A DNA stretch of 64,000 nt from JBKCUI01 sp052161625 (GTDB lineage Bacteria; Planctomycetota; Planctomycetia; Pirellulales; Pirellulaceae): NCBI GenBank assembly GCA_052161625.1, contig CP197412.1. One strand, given 5' to 3'. Made by a program: the position numbers and the translations under genes. Below the pieces are notes generated by a model. The model made no database searches and was not told the origin of the DNA. It saw only the letters and a list, made by a program, of their open reading frames with translations. Positions 15,865 through 25,370 of this stretch are shown here, in pieces. Numbering within the stretch: the first letter of the stretch is position 1; each line of letters starts with the position of its first letter.

Positions 15865-17253
15865 ATGGAATCCCGTTTGTCGTTTTTTCGTCGCGACGGA
15901 CTGCTTTTGTACGGTGCAGCAGGTTGTTTCTACATGCTGCTGGCCTGGTTGTTCGGCACTCTGCAACCTCTCCGACAAATCGATACCGAGAGTTATGAAC
16001 ATTTTCCCTCCCCGCTGAGCCTATCCGCCCTCGAGCAGACGCGAACGTTTGTCTACCCAGTGTTTCTCAAATTCGCTGCGGTCCTAGGGGGAACCAATGC
16101 CGCCGCTTGGGTCCCCTTGCTGCAGTCGGTAATCTGGTTGGGCGCGATCGGAGTCTGGGGCGGGGCGCTGCGATCCTGTCGATTCCCGACGAGGATGGCG
16201 CTTGCCGCATCACTCCCTCTCTATGGGCTCCCGTTCGCTTGGCGATACACCTCCATGCTCACCCCGGATTTGCTCGCTTGTTCCTTCTCTCTCGTTGCTG
16301 CCGCAGCGTGGTTGGTCGCCATCTACCATCCCAATCGATGGGGAATGATGATGGTGGCAGGCGCCTGCGTGTTCGCTGCTTATCAGACGAAGCCCGTTTA
16401 TCTTTTCTTGGTTCCTTGGCTTCCGATCGCGACTTGGGTCGCGCGGGGGTGGCTATTTGCATGGGATCGAACGGCGCTTCGCAGTTTCTACCAAGCCAGC
16501 TTGGTCGCAATCGTCCCCTTTATCGCGTGGTGCACCCTGCGCTGGATGCTGGTAGGGCATTTTGGACTGGTCTCCTTTGGTGGCTACAACATTGTTGGAA
16601 TCACAGGACAACTCGTTGCGCCGGAGCATTTGCCGCGACTCACCGCCAGATCGCAGGATTTGGGGGAGAGAATTCTGGCAGAAAGGACCAAGCGAACGGA
16701 TTGGAATACCTCTGGAGCTTTCGATTCGGTAACGCAGCAGTTCAATCCCATGGTTTGGGAGATTGCGGTCCCCATCGCGTCCGAATTGGAAGGCGGGGAA
16801 CCCAAACGCATCAACGCTCGATTGAGCCAGTTCTCGCGAGAAATCCTGTTGGCATCGCCGAAGGAGTATGGAATCTGGCTGCTTCGGGCCATGAAGCATG
16901 CTGCTATCGAATTGATACGGTCGTTAGGTAGCAACCCCCTGGTGTGGATTGCCATCGCTTGGATGGGATGGTTCTGGTGCACCGATTGGTTAAGCATGAA
17001 GCGGCGATCGGAATTGTTTCCGCACCCTCAGCGGAACGAAAGCGATGGGGAACATGACGCCACGGTAGCGATCGAGAGGATGCGAGCCGCCCAAACGATC
17101 GTGTGGCTGTCGATTGGCTGGAGCGTTGGAAAGATGATGTTGGTGATCCTGGTCGAGCCACCGAACGATCGCTATGCCGGTCCCGCATCCCTGTTTCTCG
17201 CGTCCGCAGTCGTAACAGTCATTTCGCAAACCCGAAGAAGTGACAATCCGTAA
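15865..17253 (+). CDS. Polytopic membrane protein, glycosyltransferase-39-like (function unknown)
   Basis: A 462-residue protein with about ten hydrophobic segments, starting at ATG 15865 (open upstream to 15799 but overlapping eboE). The pattern of alternating helices with a large loop around LTARSQDLGERI resembles bacterial membrane glycosyltransferases of the GT-39/PMT kind, but I see no diagnostic acidic motif strongly enough to name it. It sits ten bases after eboE and overlaps the next gene by 14 bases, suggesting a three-gene unit. Confidence 0.6.
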   Translation: MESRLSFFRRDGLLLYGAAGCFYMLLAWLFGTLQPLRQIDTESYEHFPSPLSLSALEQTRTFVYPVFLKFAAVLGGTNAAAWVPLLQSVIWLGAIGVWGGALRSCRFPTRMALAASLPLYGLPFAWRYTSMLTPDLLACSFSLVAAAAWLVAIYHPNRWGMMMVAGACVFAAYQTKPVYLFLVPWLPIATWVARGWLFAWDRTALRSFYQASLVAIVPFIAWCTLRWMLVGHFGLVSFGGYNIVGITGQLVAPEHLPRLTARSQDLGERILAERTKRTDWNTSGAFDSVTQQFNPMVWEIAVPIASELEGGEPKRINARLSQFSREILLASPKEYGIWLLRAMKHAAIELIRSLGSNPLVWIAIAWMGWFWCTDWLSMKRRSELFPHPQRNESDGEHDATVAIERMRAAQTIVWLSIGWSVGKMMLVILVEPPNDRYAGPASLFLASAVVTVISQTRRSDNP

Positions 17254-18487
17254 CAAACTTGAATACGAAAGCAATAACATGATGAGTTCAGGTAGCAGCA
17301 ACCGGTCAAGACGTTCTTGGATGACGTGCGCGATGGGGCTTCCTGTGGGAGTATCGCTCCTAGGGACATGGTCGAATTTTGTCTGGGGCACTCCACCTCA
17401 ACGGTACGAACGTTGGGATCATGGCCCTCCAGCCGACCCCGCATTTTTTCCCATCGCGGTATGGGTCCAAGCTCCCCGGCATGCTGCGAAGTATCGCGCC
17501 GCTGGTATCAATACCTATGTTGGACTTTGGAACGGACCCACCGAGGATCAACTCGAGCAATTAGATCGCGCCGGGATGAAGGTGGTTTGCGATCAAAACG
17601 AAGTCGCGCTTCGTTCCGAGCATCGCGACATCATCATCGCTTGGATGCATGGAGATGAGCCGGACAATGCTCAGGCGAAGCGGGATGGGAAAGGATACGA
17701 TCCGCCCATCCTGCCCGAGAAGATTGTCCGCGATTATCAGCGCATTCAAAAGAAAGATCCGAGTCGTCCGGTATTGCTCAACTTGGGGCAAGGAGTTGCG
17801 TATGACCAGTACATAGGGCGAGGGACACGACGCAATCATCCCGAAGATTACCCCGAATACATTCGAGGATCTGACATCGTCTCGTTCGATATCTATCCGG
17901 CGGTGCATGATAAACCGGAAGTGGCCGGCAAGCTGGAGTTTGTTGCTCTGGGTGTGAAGCGATTGAGGGAGTGGGCGACGGACGACCAAGTCGTCTGGAA
18001 TTGCATTGAATGCAGTCGCATTAGCAATACCAAGCGAAAGCCGACCGTAAACGAAATCCGCTCCGAAGTTTGGATGTCCATCGTCCATGGATCTCGGGGA
18101 TTGATCTATTTCGTCCACCAGTTTGAACCTAACTTCGTCGAAGCGTCGGTATTGCAAGATGCGGAACTGCTGGCTGGTATCACGGAAATCAACGAGAGAA
18201 TCCAATCCTTGGCAGCTGTTATCAACTCCCCCGAACAAAAGGCCTTGATGAAGCTTTCCAGCAGTCAGGGGGACGGCGCAATCGCCGCGACTTGGCGATC
18301 TCATCAAGGCAACCATTATTGCTTCGTCGTTGGGATGACCGATCAAGCGACCGAATTGGAATGGGAGACGCCTCCATCAGGAGTTCGCGTGGAGGTCCTT
18401 GGAGAAGCTCGTTTCTTGGAGAACCGCAACGGAAAGCTCACGGATGCCTTGCCAGGCTACGGCGTCCGTTTGTACCGATGGGGGTAG
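17240..18487 (+). CDS. Secreted glycosidase-like protein (TIM-barrel, beta-galactosidase-like)
   Basis: A protein of 415 residues from GTG 17240; ATG 17279 or 17282 gives a shorter form without the overlap. The N-terminus NRSRRSWMTCAMGLPVGVSL carries twin arginines before a hydrophobic stretch, so Tat or Sec export is plausible. FFPIAVWVQAPRHAAKYRAAG begins a probable barrel, and WMHGDEPDNAQ and YFVHQFEP hold acidic residues typical of retaining glycoside hydrolases. I recognise a general glycosidase barrel without a firm family. Substrate is unknown. Confidence 0.6.
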   Translation: MTIRNKLEYESNNMMSSGSSNRSRRSWMTCAMGLPVGVSLLGTWSNFVWGTPPQRYERWDHGPPADPAFFPIAVWVQAPRHAAKYRAAGINTYVGLWNGPTEDQLEQLDRAGMKVVCDQNEVALRSEHRDIIIAWMHGDEPDNAQAKRDGKGYDPPILPEKIVRDYQRIQKKDPSRPVLLNLGQGVAYDQYIGRGTRRNHPEDYPEYIRGSDIVSFDIYPAVHDKPEVAGKLEFVALGVKRLREWATDDQVVWNCIECSRISNTKRKPTVNEIRSEVWMSIVHGSRGLIYFVHQFEPNFVEASVLQDAELLAGITEINERIQSLAAVINSPEQKALMKLSSSQGDGAIAATWRSHQGNHYCFVVGMTDQATELEWETPPSGVRVEVLGEARFLENRNGKLTDALPGYGVRLYRWG

Positions 18488-18582
18488 GCAGCAAGAAGGG
18501 TTTCCAATCTGCCGATGCGGTCCATCGGGTGGGATTCTTCATTGCGATCCGATAACGCCAGGGCAAAGGAAACAGCGAGGAA

Positions 18583-19434
18583 TCAATGGAGCGGTTTGGT
18601 GGCCAAGAACAGTTTGAGGGCTTGCTTGTGCTCTGCCACGTCATGAATTCGCAAGATTTGAATCCGCTGCAATGCGAGTGATAGGGAGACGCCGAGAGTG
18701 CCTATCGCTCTCGGTGTGTCCTTGCTCCCAAGAAGCTTAGCAATGAATCCTTTGCGTGAGTGACCCACGAGAATCGGTGCACCCGTCTCGTGGAATCTGG
18801 CAGCGTTCTGGATAAGCTCGATGTTGTGTTCATGGGTTTTGCCGAAGCCGATGCCCGGGTCCAGGCAGATCCGTTCGTACGCGATCCCCGATTTCAAAAG
18901 GGATTCCTTGCGTGCCAGCAAATACCCCAGGATATCTTCGACCACATCGTCGTAATACGGATTGTCTTGCATGGTTTGAGGGGTTCCCTGCATATGCATC
19001 GCGCAGATGCCCACTTCGGATTGGAGAGCGACCTCCATCATTTCCGGGTCCCCTTCCAAACCGGAGACATCATTGATGATCTCGGCACCCAAGTCGATCG
19101 CAGCCCTGGCTACCGACGCCTTCATCGTATCGATGGAAATGGGGATCTGAACCCGGGATTGCAAGCGTTCAAGGACTGGGACGACGCGACTCAGTTCTTC
19201 GTTGGCGTCGACTGGGAGGCTGTATGGCCGAGTACTTTCCCCGCCGATGTCAAGGATATCGGCCCCTTCATCTTCCATTCGCATTGCGTGATCGACGGCC
19301 GATTGGATTGTGAAGTGTCTACCGCCATCGGAGAAACTGTCGGGGGTAACGTTGAGGATGCCCATCAACAAAGGGCCTTGCGAGAGATCCAAGCGTTTGC
19401 TGCGGAGCGTCCAAGAAGTTGAGTAGGATTGCAT
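18583..19434 (-). CDS. folP: Dihydropteroate synthase
   Basis: Condenses p-aminobenzoate with 6-hydroxymethyl-dihydropterin pyrophosphate in folate synthesis; target of sulfonamides. The 283-residue protein has GILNVTPDSFSDGG near residue 26, DIGGESTRPYS, DVSGLEGDP, LDPGIGFGKTHEHN and GHSRKGFIAKLLG. Start at ATG 19434 (MQSYSTSW) was chosen; the frame is open 57 codons upstream without family similarity. A divergent 319-bp gap separates it from the WD40 gene. Confidence 0.96.
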   Translation of the reverse strand: MQSYSTSWTLRSKRLDLSQGPLLMGILNVTPDSFSDGGRHFTIQSAVDHAMRMEDEGADILDIGGESTRPYSLPVDANEELSRVVPVLERLQSRVQIPISIDTMKASVARAAIDLGAEIINDVSGLEGDPEMMEVALQSEVGICAMHMQGTPQTMQDNPYYDDVVEDILGYLLARKESLLKSGIAYERICLDPGIGFGKTHEHNIELIQNAARFHETGAPILVGHSRKGFIAKLLGSKDTPRAIGTLGVSLSLALQRIQILRIHDVAEHKQALKLFLATKPLH

Positions 19435-19753
19435 AGGGGCCGATCTTACCGGTGGAAGAAAACCGCGATGAAGGATTCCCCATCCTACTCTGCGGCATTG
19501 CTGTTTGTCGATTTGAGCTGTTGACGCGTTGTCGGTGGGGGACGCTGTTTCCCCGCCTTGAGGAGGGGTGACGACGCTACAACCGGAACGGCAAAGCCGA
19601 CGCAATCGGAAAAGTCACCTTATTTTACCAAGTTCCTCAAAGCATCCGGCGCGCTGCGGTCGATAACCGATGTTGGATACGTCTCGGAAGGTCTCGGAGG
19701 ACCTCTGAATTGCTAGCCAAGCAAAGCTCGACTCATTCAGGGAGGAAGCAGCG
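19435..19753. other. Divergent intergenic region folP / WD40 gene
   Basis: A 319-bp non-coding stretch that should hold both promoters. Visible features are small hairpins: GGGGA...TCCCC around 19547-19563 and AGGTC-tcggag-GACCT near 19693-19708. A GGAGG at 19741-19745 is the likely ribosome binding site of the WD40 gene. No gene is seen. Confidence 0.5.
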
Positions 19754-20983
19754 GTGAGAAGTCTTCGACGCGAAATGCAGGTCGCTCGCTTAGGGTTGTG
19801 GAGAACGGTTGCGTTCTCTGCAGTGACATGCGGGGGTTGGGGCGTCGTCTCTTCCCAGGATTCGCTTCCCTCTGTTGAGGTTCGTTCCCGGACCGCCGAA
19901 TCGGCTTTGTCGAGTTCTTCGCTGGGCGATGGTGGCCGAGTGGGCGATGGTGGCCGAGTGGGTAATGGTGGCGGGTTGGGCAGTGGTACGGATGTGATCC
20001 ATTTAGATCCATTGCCAGGGTCGACCGAGCGACCAGTGATCACGGCGATGATTGTTTCGAAGGATGGGAGATTTATCGCGGCTGCGGGGGATGATCATGC
20101 AATCCGTCTTGTGTCGCTTCAAGATCGCCGAGTAATGTCCGTTTGGACAGGGCATGTGGACTGGGTGCGTTCGGTTGCATTCTCGGACGATGGACAGCGG
20201 ATCGCATCCTGCGCGAACGATGGATCGATACGTATCTGGGATACGCAATCGATGAAGCAACTCCACGATGCCCGGGTTCCGCACGCCTTGTACGCTTTGA
20301 CTTTCACCGATGCCAATACGGTTTACGCCGTCGGCTTCAGCAACAACATTTATCGGTTGGATCTTGGTAAGAATCTCATCTCCATCGATCATAGCAGCGA
20401 CTGCAGCGATTTGCGCGCCATCGTTTTATCACCGAATCGAAAGCACTTGGCTTATGCAGGTCGGGATGGTGTTTTGCGCGTCCAGCAGTTTGGCGCGGAT
20501 GCGAAAACGTCTTGGTCTTCCGCTCCCGTTCACTTCAATCGCGTTCGGTCGGTTCAGTTTTCTGACGACAGCAGCACAATCACCACGGTTGGCGAGGATC
20601 GCCGGATTGTCCATTTTGACGTGGAAACAAAAGGGGTCGTGGGGCAGACCGAAGTCAAAGGGGGCAAACTGATGGGACTTATTCCGTTGGCTCCTGATCA
20701 ATTCGCGGTCGCAGGCGCGGACAACACGATTCGAATCGTGGGTTGGAATGACTCCATTCCTCAGACGAAATTGGTAGGTCACGACGGTTCCGTTTGTGTT
20801 TTGCAGCGTACGGACAAGTTTCTTATCTCAGCTGGCTTTGACACGACGATTCGGATTTGGGATTTAGAGAGAGCGAGAACGGAACGGGATCGCGACGGTC
20901 GGTACTTGCACCCGGTCGCCGCGCAATTCGAAGACGCAGCGGCTTCGACCCCGAGTTCGTTCGTTTCGACTCCCATTCAATAG
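19754..20983 (+). CDS. Exported WD40-repeat protein
   Basis: A 409-residue beta-propeller. The GTG start at 19754 has GGAGG eight bases upstream. The N-terminus (LGLWRTVAFSAVTCGGWGVVSSQ) looks like a signal peptide, followed by a Gly/Asp-rich linker coded by an 18-bp minisatellite. At least six WD repeats follow, with GHVDWVRSVAFSDDGQRIAS ending in IRIWD the clearest, and VGHDGSVCVL with TTIRIWDLER at the end. No catalytic domain is seen. A 63-base gap separates it from the large surface protein, so the two may be co-expressed; partner unknown. Confidence 0.85.
   Translation: MRSLRREMQVARLGLWRTVAFSAVTCGGWGVVSSQDSLPSVEVRSRTAESALSSSSLGDGGRVGDGGRVGNGGGLGSGTDVIHLDPLPGSTERPVITAMIVSKDGRFIAAAGDDHAIRLVSLQDRRVMSVWTGHVDWVRSVAFSDDGQRIASCANDGSIRIWDTQSMKQLHDARVPHALYALTFTDANTVYAVGFSNNIYRLDLGKNLISIDHSSDCSDLRAIVLSPNRKHLAYAGRDGVLRVQQFGADAKTSWSSAPVHFNRVRSVQFSDDSSTITTVGEDRRIVHFDVETKGVVGQTEVKGGKLMGLIPLAPDQFAVAGADNTIRIVGWNDSIPQTKLVGHDGSVCVLQRTDKFLISAGFDTTIRIWDLERARTERDRDGRYLHPVAAQFEDAAASTPSSFVSTPIQ
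19924..19977. repeat. 18-bp minisatellite inside the WD40 gene linker
   Basis: Two perfect 18-bp copies of GGGCGATGGTGGCCGAGT (19924-19941, 19942-19959) and one degraded copy (19960-19977) encode a Gly/Asp/Arg/Val linker (GDGGRV repeats) between the signal peptide and the propeller. The unit is a multiple of three, so copy changes keep the frame. Confidence 0.9.
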
Positions 20984-21046
20984 CCTTGAAACCTCACACA
21001 CACTCGACGCAACCCTTACAGGAACTTCATTCAGAGGATCGATATC

Positions 21047-24000
21047 GTGTCTTGGAAACGACGCATTGATCAATGGAAGAAAAGTTTCGGGATGCGTTCC
21101 CCTGCGCTTTGTGAACCCAGCAAAGCGAACTCGCTCTCGAACGAGAGATTGGCTACCCAACCTATGAAGTCGCGAGAAAGCAGAACACGCCGCTCGGTTA
21201 TCGAGTTGCTCGAGTCGAGGCAGCTTTTTAATGTCGATCCGATTTGGGTCGGAGGGGTCTACGTGGAGGAGGATGGCGGGAGCGACTTGCATGGCGATTC
21301 GTTCTACATCCAATTCAAAGGTGGTGCAGCGGGTACCAAGCTCACGAAGTTGGTTATCGACCTGGATCAAGGCATCCCGGGTTTCTCGCAAGGCGATAAT
21401 TTCTTTGATCTCGCGCTGGGGGGCCGCGGTGCGGACCTGGCGTTTCCGTTCCAAATTGTCGGGGAAGATGGAAAGTTCTCAGATTCGAATGTGCGTGCAG
21501 AGGTAAGCGATGGAGGGATGCTGCTGACTCTCACTTTCGATAACTTTCGAGCTGGCGATCGTCTCATCTTCTCCGTCGATGTGGATGAAGTTCAGTTCTT
21601 TACGCCAGGCGGATCGATTCAAGACTTCAACAATGATGTGGATCCCGTTAGTTCTGGGGCCGAGTTCGCGCGATCCAAGTTGACGGCCTACTTCAATGCC
21701 CCTTCTTTTGAAGACGCCGTCGCCTCCACCATCTACTACAGCGAATACGACAACGTTGTCGGTCCATCCGGATTGAATTTGCCTGCCGACAACGAAGGTG
21801 GATTTCGAGACCGAACCGCCGGAACTGCGACGAGTATTGTTCAAAAGCCCAAGCCGATTTCGCTCGGGGGTACCGTTTACGTCGACAATAACCTCAACCT
21901 CGTTCAAGAAACGGGGGAGCAAGGAATCTCGAACGTACGACTGGAACTTTTCCGGTTGGAGAACGGAGCTTACGTTTCAACTGGTTTCACGACGACCACC
22001 GACGCCAACGGCCGCTATGAGTTCGGTACGCAACTCGGATTGATGCCCGGAACCTATCAAATCCGTGAAACGCAGCCAAGCGGCTACTTCAGCGTCGGTG
22101 CAACGCCCGGTCGGCTCAACGGAGCTGGCTCGCTCGGCCAAACGGTGGCGAACGATCGGGACGTTCTTACAACCATCAGCATTCCCCTAGGCGATTCGCG
22201 CGGGACCGAACTCAACTTCGCCGAAGCTCAACCGGTATCGATCGGCGGATTCGTTTACCACGACCGAAACAACGATGGGATCCGCGGAACCGGTGAGGCC
22301 GGGATTGCGAATGTCGAGATTCAAATCGTTTCCTTGGAGAGCACCTCCGGAACGGTTTCTCGCACCATCCGTACGGGAGCCGATGGCTCTTACCGATTCG
22401 AAGGGCTCCCACCCGGTCGATACCGCGTGATCCAGCGGGAGCAACCTACTGGTTATCTGGACGGTAAGGACACAGCAGGGCGAGTGAACAATCAAACGCG
22501 CGGAGCCGTGACCACCAATGAGCAGATCACCGATATCGTGCTTCAAGGGAACGAGTCTGGCACGGAATACAACTTCGGTGAACTGATCCCCGCGCAGATT
22601 TCGGGCACGGTATATCACGATGCGAACAACGATGGGATTCGACAAGTAGGTGAGACCGCGATCGGCAATGTCATCGTTCGTTTGTCGGGCTCGAGCGGCT
22701 CGTTCGAGACCCGCACCGATAGCCAAGGACGATACCAGTTTAATAATCTACCTCCTGGTACTTACACTATTGTTGAAATCACACCGGACGGTTACCTCGA
22801 TGGCAAGGACCGGGTGGGCACCATTGCAGGGCAAGTCGTCGGGACATTGGACGGATCGGATACTATCCGTTCCATCGTGCTAACATCGGGTGCGAGCGGG
22901 ATCGATTACGATTTCGGAGAACTTCTGCCTAGCAGCTTGAGCGGTTACGTTTACGAAGACATGGACGGCGATTGCGTGCGCGATCCCGGTGAGCCACCGA
23001 TTGCAGGAGTAAAGATCGAGCTCCTCGACGGGAACGGTACGGTTCTGGAAACGACCTACACCAATGCCGAGGGTCGTTACGAATTCGACAACCTCCCTCC
23101 TGGCGTTTATGCGATTCGTGAAACGCAGCCTGCAGGTTACTCCCAGGGCGGGACCAAGCCAGGATCGCTTGGCGGGGATGGCTCGATTCAAGACTTCATT
23201 CGTTCCATCAACGTGCCGCAAGGTGTCGAGGGAATCGACTATAACTTCTGCGAGTTTCGACCTGCTGCACTGCAGGGGAATGTGTACGTCGACCTGGATG
23301 AAGACTGTGTCCGCGATCCTGGTGAGCAGCCTTTGCCGAGCGTGAAGATCGAGCTGCTCAACAAGGACGGTGTGGTCATTGCAACCACCTTCACCGATGC
23401 ACAAGGCAATTATCGATTCGAAGGGCTTCGACCCGGCATCTATACCGTGCGTGAAACCCAGCCCGAAGGATATTTTCAAGGCGGACAAACGGCACCTCCG
23501 GGCGTTGCACTCACCGATCAGCCCGATTTGATTCGCGAGATCCGGTTGGTGTCAGGCCAGACACAATCCGATTTGGACTTCTGTGAAGTTCCCCCTGCAG
23601 CGATTACCGGATACGTCTTCCAAGACGGCGATGCATTACAGACACCCGACGGTCTCCCTCCAGCTTCTCTCTTGGGGATCCGAGATGGACTTCGGGATGC
23701 GAACGACAAACCGCTCGCAGGGGTGATTTTGGAGTTGCGAACGCGAACGGGAGAACGCATTTCCTCCAGCAATGCTCTTCCTGGGATCTACGACGGAGAA
23801 GTGCTCCGAGTCGTGACCGACGAGAATGGATACTACGAGTTCCGAGGCTTGAGACCCGGTGCGTACCACGTGTATCAAATGCAACCGGAAGGCTACTTCG
23901 ATGGCCGTGATACCGCGGGATCGAGCTTCGGCAGCTTTGCGATCAACGTGGATGATAGCTTGGATCCCTCCCAGCAAACGCTCTTTGACCAACTCGCTCT

Positions 24001-25282
24001 CGATGCGGGTTCCAATCCTCGCTTCGATGCGATTTTGATGATCAATCTCAATGCTGGGGATCAAGCCATCGAGAATAACTTCAGCGAAATCATCGTGACC
24101 ATGCTCCCACCGGAGGATCCGCCCGATCCCCCCGCACCGCCACCTGAAACGCCTCGCCCCAATGTAGAGCCACCCCCTGTCAACGGTCCCGTCACGCTTC
24201 CGTTTGAATATGTGCTCCTCATGCCACCGGTCGTCTACGGTCAGCCCGATTATCCGATCGGGGGATACGTGATGGAGTACTCATGGCATTTGAGCGTGAT
24301 CAATGCAGGGGAGCCCCGCGGTCACCAGCAGAGCAAGACGGTCAGCCGCCAAAAGGTATTGGACAACGCGGTCGTGTTGAATCCGGAACTTTGGACCATC
24401 GATACAATGGATCAAGGTCGATGGACTATCGTGTCCACCCGCGCCAATCAACCAAACCGAACAACGCGCGATGCGTTCGATGTGGTCGGAGCCAAGCAAC
24501 TCGCGGGCGATTTCAATGGCGATGGCAAGGATGAACTCGCATTGTTCAAAGATGGCGAATGGCTCCTCGATATCAATGGCAATGGAGTCTGGGACAACGG
24601 TGATTTGTGGGCCAGCCTAGGAAAGAAGGGTGATTTGCCCGTGGTCGGCGATTGGGACGGTGACGGGAAGGATGATATCGGGATCTACGGACCGGAATGG
24701 GATGGCGACGATGAAGCGTTGCTCTACGAGCCAGGGCTGCCCGATCCAGAAAATCGACGTATCTCGAAGCCTAAGAATCTTCCGCCCACCGATCAACCAA
24801 TCCGTGCCGAGCGTTTGATGCAGCGAAGCAAACACGGTGATCCTCGCTCGGATGTGATCGATCACGTCTTCCGATTTGGAAGCGACACGGATCAACCGAT
24901 CGCAGGGGACTTCAACGGCGATGGCATCGCGACCTTGGGCGTCTTCAATAACGGATCTTGGAAACTCGATGTCAACGGAGACGGTCGATTCGAACGAGAA
25001 AACGATTCGTTCTTCGAGTTTGGCAAACCGGGCGATATCGCGGTCGTGGGTGACTTCAACGGCGATGGACTCGATGAAGTCGCCGTGGTTCGCGGCAACG
25101 ACTTGATCGTCGATAGCAACGGAAATGGTGAGTGGGACGCGACCGACAAAGTGTTCGAAATCGAAGGTGAGGGGGAAAACGTCGTGGTCGGTGATTTCGA
25201 TGGCGATGGGGTCGACGAAGCTGCCTTCTATGCCAACCTTCCCTTGATGCAAGAACCGAGCGCTCGCACCGCAACGAGATAA
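21047..25282 (+). CDS. Giant surface protein with LEPR-XLL-like start, SdrD_B repeats and FG-GAP-like repeats
   Basis: A 1411-residue secreted protein. Residues about 48-62 (RRSVIELLESRQLFN) match the LEPR-XLL type N-terminal motif of large planctomycete surface proteins. About 270-1010 hold six SdrD_B/Cna_B-like domains, each beginning like GYVYEDMDGDCVRDPGE and closing with YNF-type strands; Asp-rich loops (DANNDGIRQ) suggest Ca2+ binding. A Pro-rich linker (about 1021-1043) precedes about five FG-GAP/VCBS-like repeats (GDFNGDGKDELALF, GDWDGDGKDDIGIY and similar) at about 1150-1400. No sortase motif or catalytic domain is seen. GTG start at 21047 follows AGAGGA. A role as adhesin or surface scaffold is inferred. 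Confidence 0.9.
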   Translation: MSWKRRIDQWKKSFGMRSPALCEPSKANSLSNERLATQPMKSRESRTRRSVIELLESRQLFNVDPIWVGGVYVEEDGGSDLHGDSFYIQFKGGAAGTKLTKLVIDLDQGIPGFSQGDNFFDLALGGRGADLAFPFQIVGEDGKFSDSNVRAEVSDGGMLLTLTFDNFRAGDRLIFSVDVDEVQFFTPGGSIQDFNNDVDPVSSGAEFARSKLTAYFNAPSFEDAVASTIYYSEYDNVVGPSGLNLPADNEGGFRDRTAGTATSIVQKPKPISLGGTVYVDNNLNLVQETGEQGISNVRLELFRLENGAYVSTGFTTTTDANGRYEFGTQLGLMPGTYQIRETQPSGYFSVGATPGRLNGAGSLGQTVANDRDVLTTISIPLGDSRGTELNFAEAQPVSIGGFVYHDRNNDGIRGTGEAGIANVEIQIVSLESTSGTVSRTIRTGADGSYRFEGLPPGRYRVIQREQPTGYLDGKDTAGRVNNQTRGAVTTNEQITDIVLQGNESGTEYNFGELIPAQISGTVYHDANNDGIRQVGETAIGNVIVRLSGSSGSFETRTDSQGRYQFNNLPPGTYTIVEITPDGYLDGKDRVGTIAGQVVGTLDGSDTIRSIVLTSGASGIDYDFGELLPSSLSGYVYEDMDGDCVRDPGEPPIAGVKIELLDGNGTVLETTYTNAEGRYEFDNLPPGVYAIRETQPAGYSQGGTKPGSLGGDGSIQDFIRSINVPQGVEGIDYNFCEFRPAALQGNVYVDLDEDCVRDPGEQPLPSVKIELLNKDGVVIATTFTDAQGNYRFEGLRPGIYTVRETQPEGYFQGGQTAPPGVALTDQPDLIREIRLVSGQTQSDLDFCEVPPAAITGYVFQDGDALQTPDGLPPASLLGIRDGLRDANDKPLAGVILELRTRTGERISSSNALPGIYDGEVLRVVTDENGYYEFRGLRPGAYHVYQMQPEGYFDGRDTAGSSFGSFAINVDDSLDPSQQTLFDQLALDAGSNPRFDAILMINLNAGDQAIENNFSEIIVTMLPPEDPPDPPAPPPETPRPNVEPPPVNGPVTLPFEYVLLMPPVVYGQPDYPIGGYVMEYSWHLSVINAGEPRGHQQSKTVSRQKVLDNAVVLNPELWTIDTMDQGRWTIVSTRANQPNRTTRDAFDVVGAKQLAGDFNGDGKDELALFKDGEWLLDINGNGVWDNGDLWASLGKKGDLPVVGDWDGDGKDDIGIYGPEWDGDDEALLYEPGLPDPENRRISKPKNLPPTDQPIRAERLMQRSKHGDPRSDVIDHVFRFGSDTDQPIAGDFNGDGIATLGVFNNGSWKLDVNGDGRFERENDSFFEFGKPGDIAVVGDFNGDGLDEVAVVRGNDLIVDSNGNGEWDATDKVFEIEGEGENVVVGDFDGDGVDEAAFYANLPLMQEPSARTATR

Positions 25283-25294
25283 CTCGCACCGGAA

Positions 25295-25359
25295 GCACAG
25301 CGAATCGGCACAGCGAATCGGCACAGCGAATCGGCACAGCGAATCGGCACAGCGAATCG
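25295..25359. repeat. Five perfect 13-bp tandem repeats
   Basis: GCACAGCGAATCG is repeated five times head to tail at 25295-25359, between the surface-protein stop (25282) and the DUF1501 stop (25371, opposite strand). The unit is not a multiple of three and lies outside genes. It is a candidate polymorphic minisatellite. Confidence 0.97.
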
Positions 25360-25370
25360 GGCGGTGCGGA

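Noticed and set aside
19435..19605. 57-codon N-terminal extension of folP
   Set aside because: Standard FolP motifs start near residue 25 of the shorter form; extension has no similarity.
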